From Physcomitrium patens (taxonomy: Eukaryota > Streptophyta > Bryopsida > Funariales > Funariaceae): a DNA stretch of 64,000 bases. A program made the position numbers and the translations under genes. How positions within the stretch are numbered: position 1 is the first letter of the stretch; each line of letters starts with the position of its first letter. Shown here one piece after another: positions 1 to 10,970 of this stretch. Location of the stretch: contig NC_037272.1 in assembly GCF_000002425.4 (NCBI RefSeq), positions 14,893,599-14,957,598 of the forward strand, read 5' to 3'. The notes beneath the pieces were generated by a model that worked only from the letters and a program-made list of their open reading frames with translations, was not told the origin of the DNA and searched no databases.

Positions 1-916
1 ATTTATTTTTGTATAGAACTTGGCTAAATTTAATTGATCAAAAAGTCTTGATATTAAGAATAAAAAAAATATATCATTGATGGAAATATTATTGGATCCT
101 CAATAATCTACATACATCTATAATTATTTTTTTCTTTACAAATAAGATAAGAGACTTGATAAGAATTTTGAATGATATATGAAGTTTTTCACCATGTTTT
201 CATTAATGTATTCATTGAATTGAGCCAACTCATTTTTTAAGAAGCTAAAGATTAGTTCAAATGATAGTTGAGCTCTTTATTAAAGGTCAATTTAACAATC
301 ATAAAAAAAAAAAAATCTTAAAAAATATCTGCATTCTTCTACTAAAAAATGTCTTGGTAATCTTGATAGTAGATTGAAATTTTGCTTGAAGTCTTTCTAC
401 TATAAAAAATAGATGTAGCATAAATAACAAAAAGCGGACTTTCTTTTATAACATGCATAAAAGCTCTTTCATCTATAAATAAATTTTTTGTTGTATTAGA
501 TTAATGATTTTTTACTTGATTAGTAAAAATCTTGATTAAATTTTTTAAAAATTAAGATTAGAAGATATTTAATTTATTCAAAGAATATAATTTTAATTAA
601 AATAAATAAAAATAATTAAGTTAAAAAAAAAAAAAAACTATTTATGGCTTTTACATGTACACATTTAGTTTTTTTCATTAAAGATATTTTATGGCTTTTA
701 ACAAATTCTTCATTTAAAAAATGATGTAATGTTTTTGAATCTAGTAAGACAAAGGCTTTATAATTTTTAGATCCTAAACAAAAATCTATTAAAAAAATAA
801 GAAGAGGATTCTAAAAAAAATAAACAAGTCCTTCACTAGGTATTACACATGGTCCTTATTATGGTTTGATAAACATATTTTTTAATTTATTGTCTTCTTT
901 GATAAAAATATTTAAA

Positions 917-946
917 TTTCACTAGTAGATCTTAACTAGTGGAATT
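917..946. repeat. Imperfect palindrome in insertion edge
   Basis: Arms CACTAG and CTAGTG surround a short centre with AGATCT. Flanking A/T bases extend the pairing. It sits where homology to the chromovirus body stops (about 916), so it may mark the edge of an inserted element. Confidence 0.4.
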
Positions 947-948
947 TT

Positions 949-982
<34 letters not shown>

Positions 983-1924
983 ATATAAATATATAAATAT
1001 TAGAATTAAAGAGTCTTTTTGATGCTTTATTTATTTATTAGAATTTAGATGGATTTGTAAGTTATAAGAGTCTTATTAAAGAAAACATTATAAAAATAAA
1101 ATCTTATTAAGTTTTAGAAGTATTTATTTTAATTGCCTAGTATTTTTACTCATTGTTGAATATTAAAGTTTAGCTATTGAAAAAAATGTCTACATTGGTC
1201 TTCTATCTACATATATTATTTATTAAAAAAAATCTATAAATATTAATTAAAAGAAGAATAAAAAATAATTTTGTATCTTTATAATTATTTATATTAAAAA
1301 TAATATTTTTAATAAAATTGAACTAATTTTATTATTATTAAAAAAACACAAAGATTAAAAAATATGACCTTAAATTGATACTAAAATTATAAAAAAATAT
1401 ATATATAAAATAAAATTTATTTAAATTTTATTTAGAATTATTTAGGAATTTTTAGAAAACATTTCAAGATTTTTGGTAAAATTGAATTTTTTCACCTTGG
1501 GAGCTATTATGAAGAAATTGAGCAAGATTTGAAGGTCACACAAGGTTTCTAAAATAATTGGATGTTTTGAACAATATCATGTAGTCAAAAATGTAAAAAT
1601 ATTAGATTTATTTATTTACTTACTATCTTTAAATCTTCAAAACTTACTCATAGCAATTCAGATTTATATGTTTCTTACATCATTAAAAAAAATAAAAAAT
1701 ATATTTCTAAAAATATATTCTTAAACTTTAAACTTTTATTTTTTATTAGATAAAAACTCAATGAATAAATTATGACCAAATTTTAGAATGTATAATTGCT
1801 TGATTTTATTTATTTTACTTATTTTATATTTCTTCTTCTTTTTCTTTTATTACTTGCTTCTTTCACTTCACATCACTAATTACAAGTAACTCTTAATTGA
1901 GGCCATCTTGTAATTTTGATTAAG

Positions 1925-2462
1925 TGTCATGGACATATATATTTATTTCAATAATTACTTATATGATTAAATTTAAGTAGATAAAAATGAATTATTTTTA
2001 TAACATATTTTAGAAAAGCTTCCTAAAAGCTTCATAGATGTAGTTTTGACTTTAGATATGTTAATAGTTAATTGGTAGGTTAAAAACTTAGTCAAAAAGT
2101 TAACCACATGTCATATGTGCTGGTAGCTTACAGAACAAGCTAACTATGTGGCGCACATATAGAAAACTTGCCTTGCAAGTTAAGATATATGTTTTGCAAA
2201 GTCAACACGTATTAGAGGTCTTATAGAACATTGTCACGTAGCTCCTAATAGATAGTATATATGGAGGCAAGAGTGAAGTCTTCTTCACTCTTCTCAATGC
2301 TTTTGTAGTCTTTAGTCTTGTTTCAAGGCTTTTTAGTCTTCTTGTCTTTGGTAATAGCCATTCTAGTTTAATATTATATCATCTTTTAGTGATTTTTTCG
2401 TCTTTTTGAGTGATACAAGAGTATATTGATCTTTTAGTTTTTTGATGTTTATGTCCTTGATA
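1925..2462 (+). repeat. Solo chromovirus LTR with 5-bp target duplication
   Basis: About 538 bp, homologous along its length to the 552-bp LTRs of the intact chromovirus pair. It opens with TGTCAT, ends with CTTGATA, and keeps the TATA box (about 2255) and the adjacent hairpin region. The 5 bases on each side are identical (TTAAG at 1920-1924 and 2463-2467), so this is a complete insertion reduced to one LTR by LTR-LTR recombination. It lies in the opposite orientation to the older element that hosts it. Confidence 0.85.
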
Positions 2463-3634
2463 TTAAGGGGTGAAGTTCATCTTCACACCATGCTTTTTAT
2501 TTTATAATTGTATTACTTCTTTGGACAATGTTAAGCAATGAATTTAGATTCTATATGATATAAAAATAATTTGTTTTAACAACATCAAGTCTTTTTTTGC
2601 TCAATAAAAGGTTTAAAAAATAATATGTCAATTTGCATGTTTTTTTACTTTTAAAGATATTTATTGAAAAGATGTTGGAATTGCCATTGAAATGTAAAAA
2701 TAATAAGGCTAGCATGTGCAACTTTCATATCAATATTCAAAGAGCCACTTGTCACACTTTACAACAAAGTTAGTTGCATGACTCAATGTTCGAGGATTGA
2801 ATAATTTTAGCATCAATTTCTTTACTTCATATTATAATCTATAGAAAAACTAATTAATGAGTGTATAATTATTATACTTAATATCAAATATAACTTGTGA
2901 AGTTATGAAGTATATATTTTTTCTAAAACAATTCTTTGACAAAAAATTAAAATATTATTAATCGCAATACAAATTGCATCAAATTTTTCATATATGGATT
3001 AAGTTTCTACCAAAAAAGTCTCCAAATTATTCAATATTAGATCATATTATTTAAAAATAAAATAAATAAAAATAAATAAAAATAAATAAATCATAATAAA
3101 ATAAAACTTGAAACTATGTCATAATAAACTTGATTTATTATCCTAGAGTTAAATAACTTTGAGATTAGAGCTCAATTATAAAATAATTTTAATTAATAAA
3201 TCTTCACAACTTTGATTGTGTTCTATCAAACTTCTCAGCTATGGCAATTCTTAGTTTTTTGACATTTGAATATTGTTCCACCATGTGATAAATAATATTT
3301 TTTGGTGTAAATATCAAAACAACTCTAATTATCTTTATATCTTTATTTCCAACCAATCTTGTTATTCCTTGTGGAAGTAAATTGAGTTGATCAATTGCAA
3401 GCATTAACTCCATCATTTGCTCTTGTATTTGTCCCATTGCACTTTTTATTTCAACAAGTTATGTCATAATAATACAATAAAAAATAATAAAATAATAAAA
3501 AAATCTAATATCACTTGAAATAAGTAAAAGAAAGGACTTAAGAATAAATAAAATAAAATAAAAAAAAAATTAAGAAACATAAGCAATTTAAAAATAGATA
3601 ATTTAAAATTTCTAGTATATTTATGTTTTATCAA

Positions 3635-3635
<1 letters not shown>

Positions 3636-3679
<44 letters not shown>
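3636..3679. repeat. (TAA)n microsatellite
   Basis: About 14 uninterrupted AAT/TAA units in the untranslated leader of the decayed chromovirus. Confidence 0.9.
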
Positions 3680-3680
<1 letters not shown>

Positions 3681-3726
3681 TAAGAAAAGACAAATATTTG
3701 ATATTGTAAGTTAACTCTTATTAATC

Positions 3727-3806
3727 TATCAAGGACAAGAACTTGAAGATTGAAAAAACAAACAAATAAGATGTGCCTCATAGAAAGATGTCAAAAAATA
3801 AATGAA

Positions 3807-3846
<40 letters not shown>

Positions 3847-3897
3847 CAACTATTGTTAAGACAAGAAAGCTATGGATTCTTGAAACTAGACTAGAAG

Positions 3898-3937
<40 letters not shown>

Positions 3938-4295
3938 AAGAATGAGGAAGGTCTCACTCTTGCCTCTATATATACTACCTAGTTAGGAGCTTTGTAATGA
4001 TATTCTACAGGACCTCCAATAAATGTCCAACTTATGAAACATATATCTAACTTACAATGAGATTTTTCTACATGTGCACCACTTGGCCAACTTGTATTAT
4101 AAGTAGCCAACATGGGTGACATTTGGCTAACTTATTCGCCAAGTTTCAACTTATCTATAATCTACAGATACATTTAAAGTCAAATTTGCTTATATAAAGC
4201 TTCTATGAAGCTTGTTCACAACATATTATATAATTTATTTATTTTTATTTATCTCTATTTAATTACTTTTATTTAAATAATTATAAATATTGACT
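3727..4295 (-). repeat. 5' LTR of the decayed left chromovirus
   Basis: Minus-strand LTR homologous to the 552-bp LTRs of the intact pair. The matched blocks include the leader-proximal end (TATCAAGGAC for TGTCAAGGAC), the TATA box region near 3966-3976, and the CTACAGGACCTCCAAT block near 4007. It is swollen by a (TA)n run at 3811-3840 and a run of about 38 A at 3898-3935. The outer edge is approximate because its terminal bases have decayed. Confidence 0.75.
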
Positions 4296-5250
4296 AAGTT
4301 TTAAAAATAATTTTATCTTATCTTTTAAAAATTAATCTAAATATCTTAAATCATGATTGATTAAATACAATAATTGAATATTTAAACATATTCAAAACAT
4401 ATGTCTATATATGTTTGTTTATATGCATCCATTCAAAAGACATTATATCTCTTCATAAGTCTATCCACCTAAGAATTTATCCAAAATTATTAGTTCATTC
4501 TTAATTCTTTTTATTATCTTAATAAATAATGAAAGTAGGGGAAAAATTAATATTTAAAGGTAATACCAAGAGCTGTTCTTTACAGACTTTAATATCAACC
4601 TCCTTCATAAGCATTTAGAGTTTTATTGCTTTACCATGTAGCTCTTAAATTAAAACAAAAGACTTTAATAATAGTACACATTATATACATATCTATAAAC
4701 ACTATTTGCAAAACCAACAATTTATTGTCTTTAAGTTTATTAAAAAAAATCAAACATCTTTTTTTGAAAGCTTTTGTATCAAGAACTTCTTTTTCAAATT
4801 TCTAAAAAAAAAATGTGTGCACAAAGATGTATATAGATAAAAATAAAATTCAAAAAACTACTACATAAGTTGTAATTGAATTATATTTAAGTAGTATCAA
4901 AGTAATCATAGCTTATTGCATATTGATCAAGAAGATGCAACTATTATTATATTTTATTGTGAAATTTAATCATTTTAAACTACAAAGCTTTTAGAAAGAC
5001 AATGGTAACAAAAAAATTATAACACACTTACTAAAAGGTGAACTGACATTGATATCTATATATATATATATATATACACACACAGACAAATCAATAGTTG
5101 ATTAAAATAGTAAGGTGGGGGAATATCAAAATATCTTGTTTTCACTTATGTATTGCATTCAAAATCCAAGACTTAACGTAGATATTCTAACACTACTGGG
5201 ATACTCTCATAAAAAATAAACAGTAATAAGGAAAATGAAAAACCTAAATA
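4296..5250. other. AT-rich intergenic DNA, nothing recognised
   Basis: No coding frame, LTR or terminal repeat could be supported. It contains a short (TA)n/(CA)n run at about 5055-5086. Confidence 0.6.
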
Positions 5251-5294
5251 AGTGATATATGCAGATCATGAAGTAGAACTTTATCGCTGTACTG

Positions 5295-5411
5295 GCACGT
5301 CATCATCCAGTCACACTGCACAGCATGCAAAGACCTGCCGCATGGAATCTGACGTGGCACCAAAGTCCAACGATGCACATTCAGGGGACATTTTCCACGT
5401 CACCCACGTCG
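5295..5411. promoter_or_regulatory. Cluster of four ACGT-core motifs
   Basis: ACGT cores lie at 5297-5300 (GGCACGTCAT), 5352-5355 (TGACGTGGCA), 5397-5400 (CCACGTCAC) and 5406-5409 (CCACGTCG). They sit within 115 bp of a GC-richer island (about 5250-5640) in otherwise AT-rich DNA. Such cores are the binding sites of plant bZIP factors. The target gene is uncertain. The nearest recognised plus-strand gene starts about 1.15 kb downstream. The 130-codon open frame across the island has no recognisable domain. Confidence 0.35.
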
Positions 5412-5649
5412 TTCCCGCTCATTCATCCTTATCTACGAGCACAGATCTTTACTTCCAGATCAGCATCGTCGGGTCTGTGTGGCCAGGCAAGGAACTTGGG
5501 CCGTTGGATCCGCCAGCCTGGCACATATGGGTGCAGCGGTGGCAGCGTTTGGGTGCGTTGGAGAATGGGCTGAGGGCCATGGCATGGCAAGTTGAAGGCA
5601 TGGGTTCACGGCTTAGTCTGGTCAGCAGCTCATTGAGTTTGTAAATATT

Positions 5650-6565
5650 TAAATCTGGACCTTACACTAATATTCTATTTATTTTATTTTATTTTTTGTT
5701 AGCAAAACGTGATAAAACTGAGGTGGTCATTCGAAGTAAATATTATTTGGGAATAATGTTGAACACTAGTCATTAGTATTGGTGTTTTGGTACTTGAGCC
5801 TATACTAAGATCAATGAAATCGTACAACAGCCTTCAAATTTGTCAAATATTGAATATGTTGTAACACTTTGATAAATTTATTTGTTCACTACTAAGTGCA
5901 TTTTAGCCATAAAACCAGAACACATAAGATGAACTAAAAAGACATTGTTTATTGCATATTGAAAAGGTACAAGAAAGTTTATTATTTCATGTCACAAATC
6001 TACACCTCACACTTGTAAAGAGTACATATAAATACATAATACATTTAATTCAATGGATGCAAATAACATCTTCTGTAGAATGACACGTTCAATGTGATTT
6101 TTACATACATATACAACTTACTTCAACATTTTACATAAACCACATACCAGCATGTAAACAGGTCAAGCGCTTATTCTAATTTATTTATAAAAAATTAGGC
6201 TCCGCATCGAGATATCACACTCGCTTCACGGTTTGAGCGCTTGCACTAGTCGATTGCGTTGGCCTTCACTTGTAGCTCCTAGATATTTCTGCTTTCGTCC
6301 CATTTGGGTTGTGTTGTATTGTGCTTACCGCTGTAGAGCTCAGTTGGGCTGATCCCCGTGTAGGTGCGAACTAGTAGATCGAAGGTGGTGGAAAGCCTCC
6401 GGTGCAGTGTGTGTTGCAAAGACGTTGTATTATGTGATGAGTAGGGAGTTGCCATCTTTGGATTGTGCTTGGGTAACTCCCCTCGATCTTAGAGGCTGCA
6501 TTCTGTGTCTCGTCGCAGAAATAATTTGAATTCGGATTGTCTGGAAGTTAACGCTGCGTAACAGC
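5650..6565 (+). promoter_or_regulatory. Upstream region and probable 5' UTR of the 6566 gene
   Basis: The stretch is AT-rich up to about 6180, then base-balanced from about 6190, as expected of a transcribed leader before the ATG at 6566. A TATA-like string (ATATAAATAC) occurs near 6025-6035. The transcript start cannot be fixed from sequence. Confidence 0.35.
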
Positions 6566-7778
6566 ATGGGGTCGTTAATGCCCGGGTGGGATATCCTTCT
6601 AGATCCTCAGAAAGGTGAGTAATTCTACTACGAAATTATGTTTCTCTTGAGCAGTTCCTACGTATTTACGTAACACGTTCGTCTGCGCTAAATAGGAGGT
6701 CTTTCACTCCATATCCCAAATATAGCTTGAATTGAAGAAGAGATTTGGATCTAAGACATGATTCGTGAGCGCAGTAATGAAGAGGAGCAAGACATCCATG
6801 ACGAACGAGGAGATAGAAGCGTTTTGGCGCCACAAGCAACAAGAGATAGAACTCCATGCCAAGAAAGACGACGATCGGAATGCGAATTCCCTGCTGGTAA
6901 GTTGACCATACTTTAAAATTTCTCTCAAATTACCATTGCATCGGAGCGTCACACCCTCGTATCCTGTCAGGTGAATAGCTCGAACCATGACATCTGCAAC
7001 CAATGTCTCCTCCAGTGATCAACTTAAGATCCCACGAGAAGCAGCTCTTGTTTGTGTCTGAGTACGCGTCGGTCAGCGGAGAAAACTTAACTTCTATGAG
7101 GAAATAGGTGCGAGAGAATCACCGGAATCGCTGCAGTATGCAACTTCGTGAATGCGTATACTATTTTTTTGTAGTCAGAAACGTCCACCCAAGAAACTAA
7201 GAAAAGGTTTGCAGAAGCTAACGTCTGCAGCAAACGATGCTCGAGTTGTATCCACCAAGAGACTTTGGGCACTGGCAGAAATTTAGTTGACTTCCTAGGC
7301 TTCGGTACACGAATGTGAAACTTCATAGCAACTGTTGAAGCACAGAGAAACAAAGCTAGTTTGCTAGTTTGCTAAACCAAATTCTACTGGAAGCTTGCGG
7401 GACTGACACAGGCGGCATTATGTTTCCAGAATGCGAATGAAACGAAGCAGACGACGACGGTAGTTACCGCTGACGGAGCCACGACACACGAAGCGGTGGT
7501 CGAGCTGACGCAGCCTCTCGCAAGTAGCCGTGACTGGTAAGCTTCTTGGACCTCATTCCAGAGTTTCTTCTTCCCTAGAATAGTACACAACACTGGATAT
7601 GATTCCACGCAAGAGAGTCTGATCCATGGCTCTGACCTGCAGGTGGACAAGGAGCAACTGGGCTTATTTGAACGCTCCGCCGGACATACCAGATCATCCA
7701 GGCCACGCTCGCCACCGCCCTTACGTTCCACAGCACGACTTTGCAAACCGTCACACTAGATCCATCTCTGCAATGTAA
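6566..7778 (+). CDS. Small conserved plant protein with WWTRSNWAYLN motif, function unknown
   Basis: A split gene rebuilt by reading splice sites. Exon 1 (6566-6614) encodes MGSLMPGWDILLDPQK and ends in AAAG|GTGAGT. Exon 2 (6775-6896) encodes MKRSKTSMTNEEIEAFWRHK and onward, ending CTG|GTAAGT. Exon 3 begins at 7175 after TTTTTGTAG. Its 3' end is uncertain (before the in-frame TGA at 7316). Exon 4 (7430 or 7412 to 7536) encodes NANETKQTTTVV and onward, ending GACTG|GTAAGC. Exon 5 (7643-7778) encodes WWTRSNWAYLNAPPDIP with the exon 4 end, and ends in TAA. The junctions of exons 1-2 and 4-5 keep phase. I recall a plant-specific family sharing the MGSLM-GWD start, the EEI-AFWR centre and the WW--SNWAFLNEPP end. 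No biochemical function is known to me, and no signal peptide or membrane segment is visible. Confidence 0.75.
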
Positions 7779-8436
7779 CGATGCCCCAGGAAGCTTGTAT
7801 AATCCACAGTGACAGCCACGTTGTGTACCGAATCCTATAAGCCCTATCGTTGTGTTTTCTAGCACTGTACTACAGTTTTGCACATAAAACCATCAACTGC
7901 ACAGTCTGTATGTATGTATTTATAAATGTAAAGATAGGTAGATAGATAGGAATTCGGTGAACTGTTTCTCATCTCGCATATTGTGTTATAGCTTTTGAGA
8001 CGGAGTTTATAGGTTCACGTCAATGTGGGCAACATATGTGCTCATAGTTTGCCCTCCGCTGAGGTATCATACAAGAATCAACAACCTTAGTATCAGAATG
8101 TAACATTACACAGACAGCGGAATTAAAAGGTATTACCAGCAATTGTATGCAGCGATTGTTTCCGTTCATGAATGGAAGGCGATCCATCCACCGGATGCCA
8201 GTTTGAAGGAAAACATTGCATGCTGCTAAGAGATTCTTAGAGTTTCTTTTCTTCTTTTCTCTATATTCCTTTTTAAAATGTATTGTAATGTGTAAAAGTG
8301 TAGTTGGAGTTGATTACTCTGTGTTTTTGAGATGTCTGGATGTTAAGCTTAATGTCAAAAATCAAATTATATTTTGTAAGGGGTTACAATGTATGATTAT
8401 ATATATATATATATATATATATTTACACATATCAAA
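7779..8436. other. 3' flank of the 6566 gene, then AT-rich DNA
   Basis: The base-balanced sequence to about 8200 probably holds the 3' UTR. It is followed by AT-rich sequence and a (TA)n run at 8399-8422 that borders the MITE. No further gene is supported. Confidence 0.5.
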
Positions 8437-8757
8437 GGGAATATTAAATTGACTCGCATATTTCTTAAATTAACTCATTTTTGGTAGAATACAAATCCTA
8501 CTTCTAGATCTAAATTCTTCTCTTAGATCTACTTTGCTCAAAGAAGAGGTCTATACAGCAGAGTAGATTTAGGAGATTTAAAGAGTGGAGTAGATCTAAG
8601 CATATCTAAAATTAGAATAGATAAAAGTAAAGTAGATTTGAAAACAAAGTTAGTAGATTTGAAATTATTTTAGAGTGAAGTAGATCTAGTACAAGTCGGA
8701 TCTATATTCTACTAACAATGTCAATTTAAGAAATATGTGAGTCAATTTAATGTTCCC
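8437..8757. mobile_element. MITE-like element with ~62-bp terminal inverted repeats
   Basis: The left end starts GGGAATATTAAATTGACTC. The reverse complement of the right end starts GGGAACATTAAATTGACTC. Pairing continues with few mismatches for about 62 bp (8437-8499 against 8695-8757). The 321-bp body has no coding capacity and repeats the words AGTAGAT and TAGATCTA. TA microsatellites abut both sides (8399-8422 and 8761-8783). Elements of this build are non-autonomous DNA transposons, and those embedded in (TA)n resemble the Micron type described in rice. The superfamily is not assigned because no clear target duplication outside the TA tract is visible. Confidence 0.75.
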
Positions 8758-8759
8758 TC

Positions 8760-8783
<24 letters not shown>

Positions 8784-8790
<7 letters not shown>

Positions 8791-10970
8791 GTTATATATT
8801 TGTATCTTATAATGTGCATTAATATTAAAAGAAGTGAAAAAAATTAAGTATGATTTTCTATGGATTGTGGTATTTCATCAAATCCTACATATTCAAATCT
8901 AATAGTCTTCTTGAGCATATTTAAACTCAAGTTCCAACCTTCTTTTTGCAAGTGAGGATGCTTAAACTAATACTACTTTTTTTGGTGTATATGCAATCCA
9001 CAATGCAAGCATTTGTCAACTTTGATTTGTAGTGCTTAAATTACCACAACTTTTATAACAATTTGTTAAGATTCATAAATGATCTCATTAATAAGAAAAT
9101 CAAACTAATTTTCTTTTGCAATTAAATTTTTATCTACTCTTATTTGTTTGTTTTTATACTTTTTTGATACAAAAACAAGGTATACTAGATGCATTAAAAG
9201 CTTGTAAAAAATACAACAAAATACTTAACTTTCTACACCCACAAGAAAAGCTAATAGTACTAAAAATATAAAATAATTATTAAAGTAAGTTCATTTATAG
9301 TTTTATATACAATCACCTTATATTGAGGAATTGTAGAATATTATTCTAATTCTAGAATTCTATTTTATCGTTTCTAATACTAAATATAATTTGTGCCATC
9401 ATTTCTATAAGTTATCTCATCTTTTGAGTACGAAAGACTTGTATTGCAAGTATTTTTATAATTTTTTTATCAAATTTCTAATCAATTTCATTGACACTCA
9501 CTAAGGCCTTTTCAAATCAAGTTTTTGGCAACGAATTGTCACCATTGAAAATTAATAACACCAATTTACAGTTTGAGATGATGAACTGCATGATCAATCA
9601 AAAAAATAAGAATAAAGTTAAGTTATTGGATGAGTTTGATGTGATGGTAAACATTAAATAACCCGAATATCTACTATAGAATATCTATTCCAGCCAACAT
9701 CAAATGTTTCTAATACTAAATATAATATGTACATACATATTATCAGAAACGTTCCATTTACGCCACGTTCTTTTTTTTTCGCTTTCTTGTGTGCAATCAA
9801 AGGATATCAAGCAACGGAGGCTTCCGATGTGAGGGCCACAGTCTGGTCTCATTCGTCGTGCAAAGCTCTTTCCATCTTCGAATCTAAGATTTAGAAGAGC
9901 AATTTCGAGACTGAGAAACTTTAGGTAATTTTGCTATGTTTCAAGTGAAGATGAGTTGCTTTCATTTCCCACCTGTAGATCCCGCATTCTTGTTAACAGA
10001 CTTGTACAACGATGTACATATTTGATGTAACTCAAAGAATAATATTTGAGTTACACCGATGTCACTTTGCATGTGCTAGTCGTCGGCGTAGGGTCAGGCA
10101 GCCACGCAGCGGCACCCACATGTTCAGACACCTCCATGACTCCCACCTGACCTAAATTAAGCTGCCGCATTCATATCCACGTGAAGAGTCCGCGGCCACA
10201 ACTCAACAGCCATTCCGAAGAGTGACGTCCCTAGTACTGATCAGCACTTGAAGTGGAACGAGATTGTCGCAGCGGGAAGGGGACCATGAAGAGCCAGGCT
10301 CTCCGAAGAAGACAAGCGAGACTCTTGTCTACAGACAGCACAAGTCATCAGCCGATGCATCAGTAACCTCTCCCTACGAAAACAATGAGAATAAAGATCA
10401 TTGAACCAGTGGTGCGGAGGGACAGATTTGGAGCCACGTCCGCTTTGTTACTAAATCAGAAGGATAGGCTGATACAGGACACCAGATAAGTGCCAAGAGA
10501 TCCATATCTGCCAGTAGAGCTGGCCTAGCTTTGATCAGGCTAGCTAATTTATATGGTGTGCTACATGATTGATGTTTCATTTAGAGTGGTGATCGACGCG
10601 GACGGTCTCTCTCCATGGCAAAGCCAAAAGCATAATTGACCTAGTTGTTGAGCCTTGGCTTAAACTATGGTAATATGACGCCCTGCAAGCTGTGTGTTGC
10701 TACATTGGAATCAAGTGTAATTGATCTAATCTGCAAGCTGGTTCAATCTAGATCGATCCTTCCAATAAAATTGATCAAACATCTCTTTCAAAAAATATTA
10801 GAAAAAAAATGTGAAAAAGGTTTGGGATACACCGTTGTTTCGGGGGATTTGTAAATAATTGGTCGTGGATTGAACTTCATCATTGGCCACTAGTTGTCGA
10901 TGTAAATATAATACAATTCCATTTCTTGGAATACTGAGCATATCTACAAAATCGATCCTCATGAGCACTC
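8784..10970. other. Intergenic DNA and probable RBOH 3' UTR
   Basis: 8784-9770 is AT-rich with no feature I can name. 9770-10970 is base-balanced unique DNA lying 3' of the RBOH stop codon. The part nearest 10970 is likely RBOH 3' UTR. No open frame here carries a recognisable domain. Confidence 0.45.

Larger units (their letters stand above)
1..3726 (-). mobile_element. Decayed chromovirus (Ty3/gypsy) body, truncated by window edge
   Basis: Minus-strand remnant of the same family as the intact pair at 32.8-50.6 kb. The gag N-terminus is readable at 3437-3204 (MGQIQEQMMELML, ending near EKFDRTQSKL), matching the MAQMQEQMRELML and EKFDGTRSKF of the intact copies. The gag zinc-knuckle region aligns near 2490-2640, and the protease region near 640-870 parallels 37195-37400. 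The body is broken by insertions, including the solo LTR at 1925-2462 and about 1 kb of unassigned AT-rich DNA at about 916-1924. Many stops and A/T homopolymers mean it cannot be functional. The polymerase part lies beyond the left edge or is too decayed to read. Confidence 0.8.

Noticed and set aside
3750..3986. 78-codon frame at 3750-3986
   Set aside because: It is formed by a (TA)n run and a poly-A tract inside a decayed LTR.
5252..5644. 130-codon plus-strand frame as a gene
   Set aside because: No recognisable domain or splice context. It only reflects a GC-richer island.
7384..7883. Long minus-strand open frames at 7.4-7.9 kb as genes
   Set aside because: They are antisense to exons 4 and 5 of the plus-strand gene, which has splice sites and family motifs.
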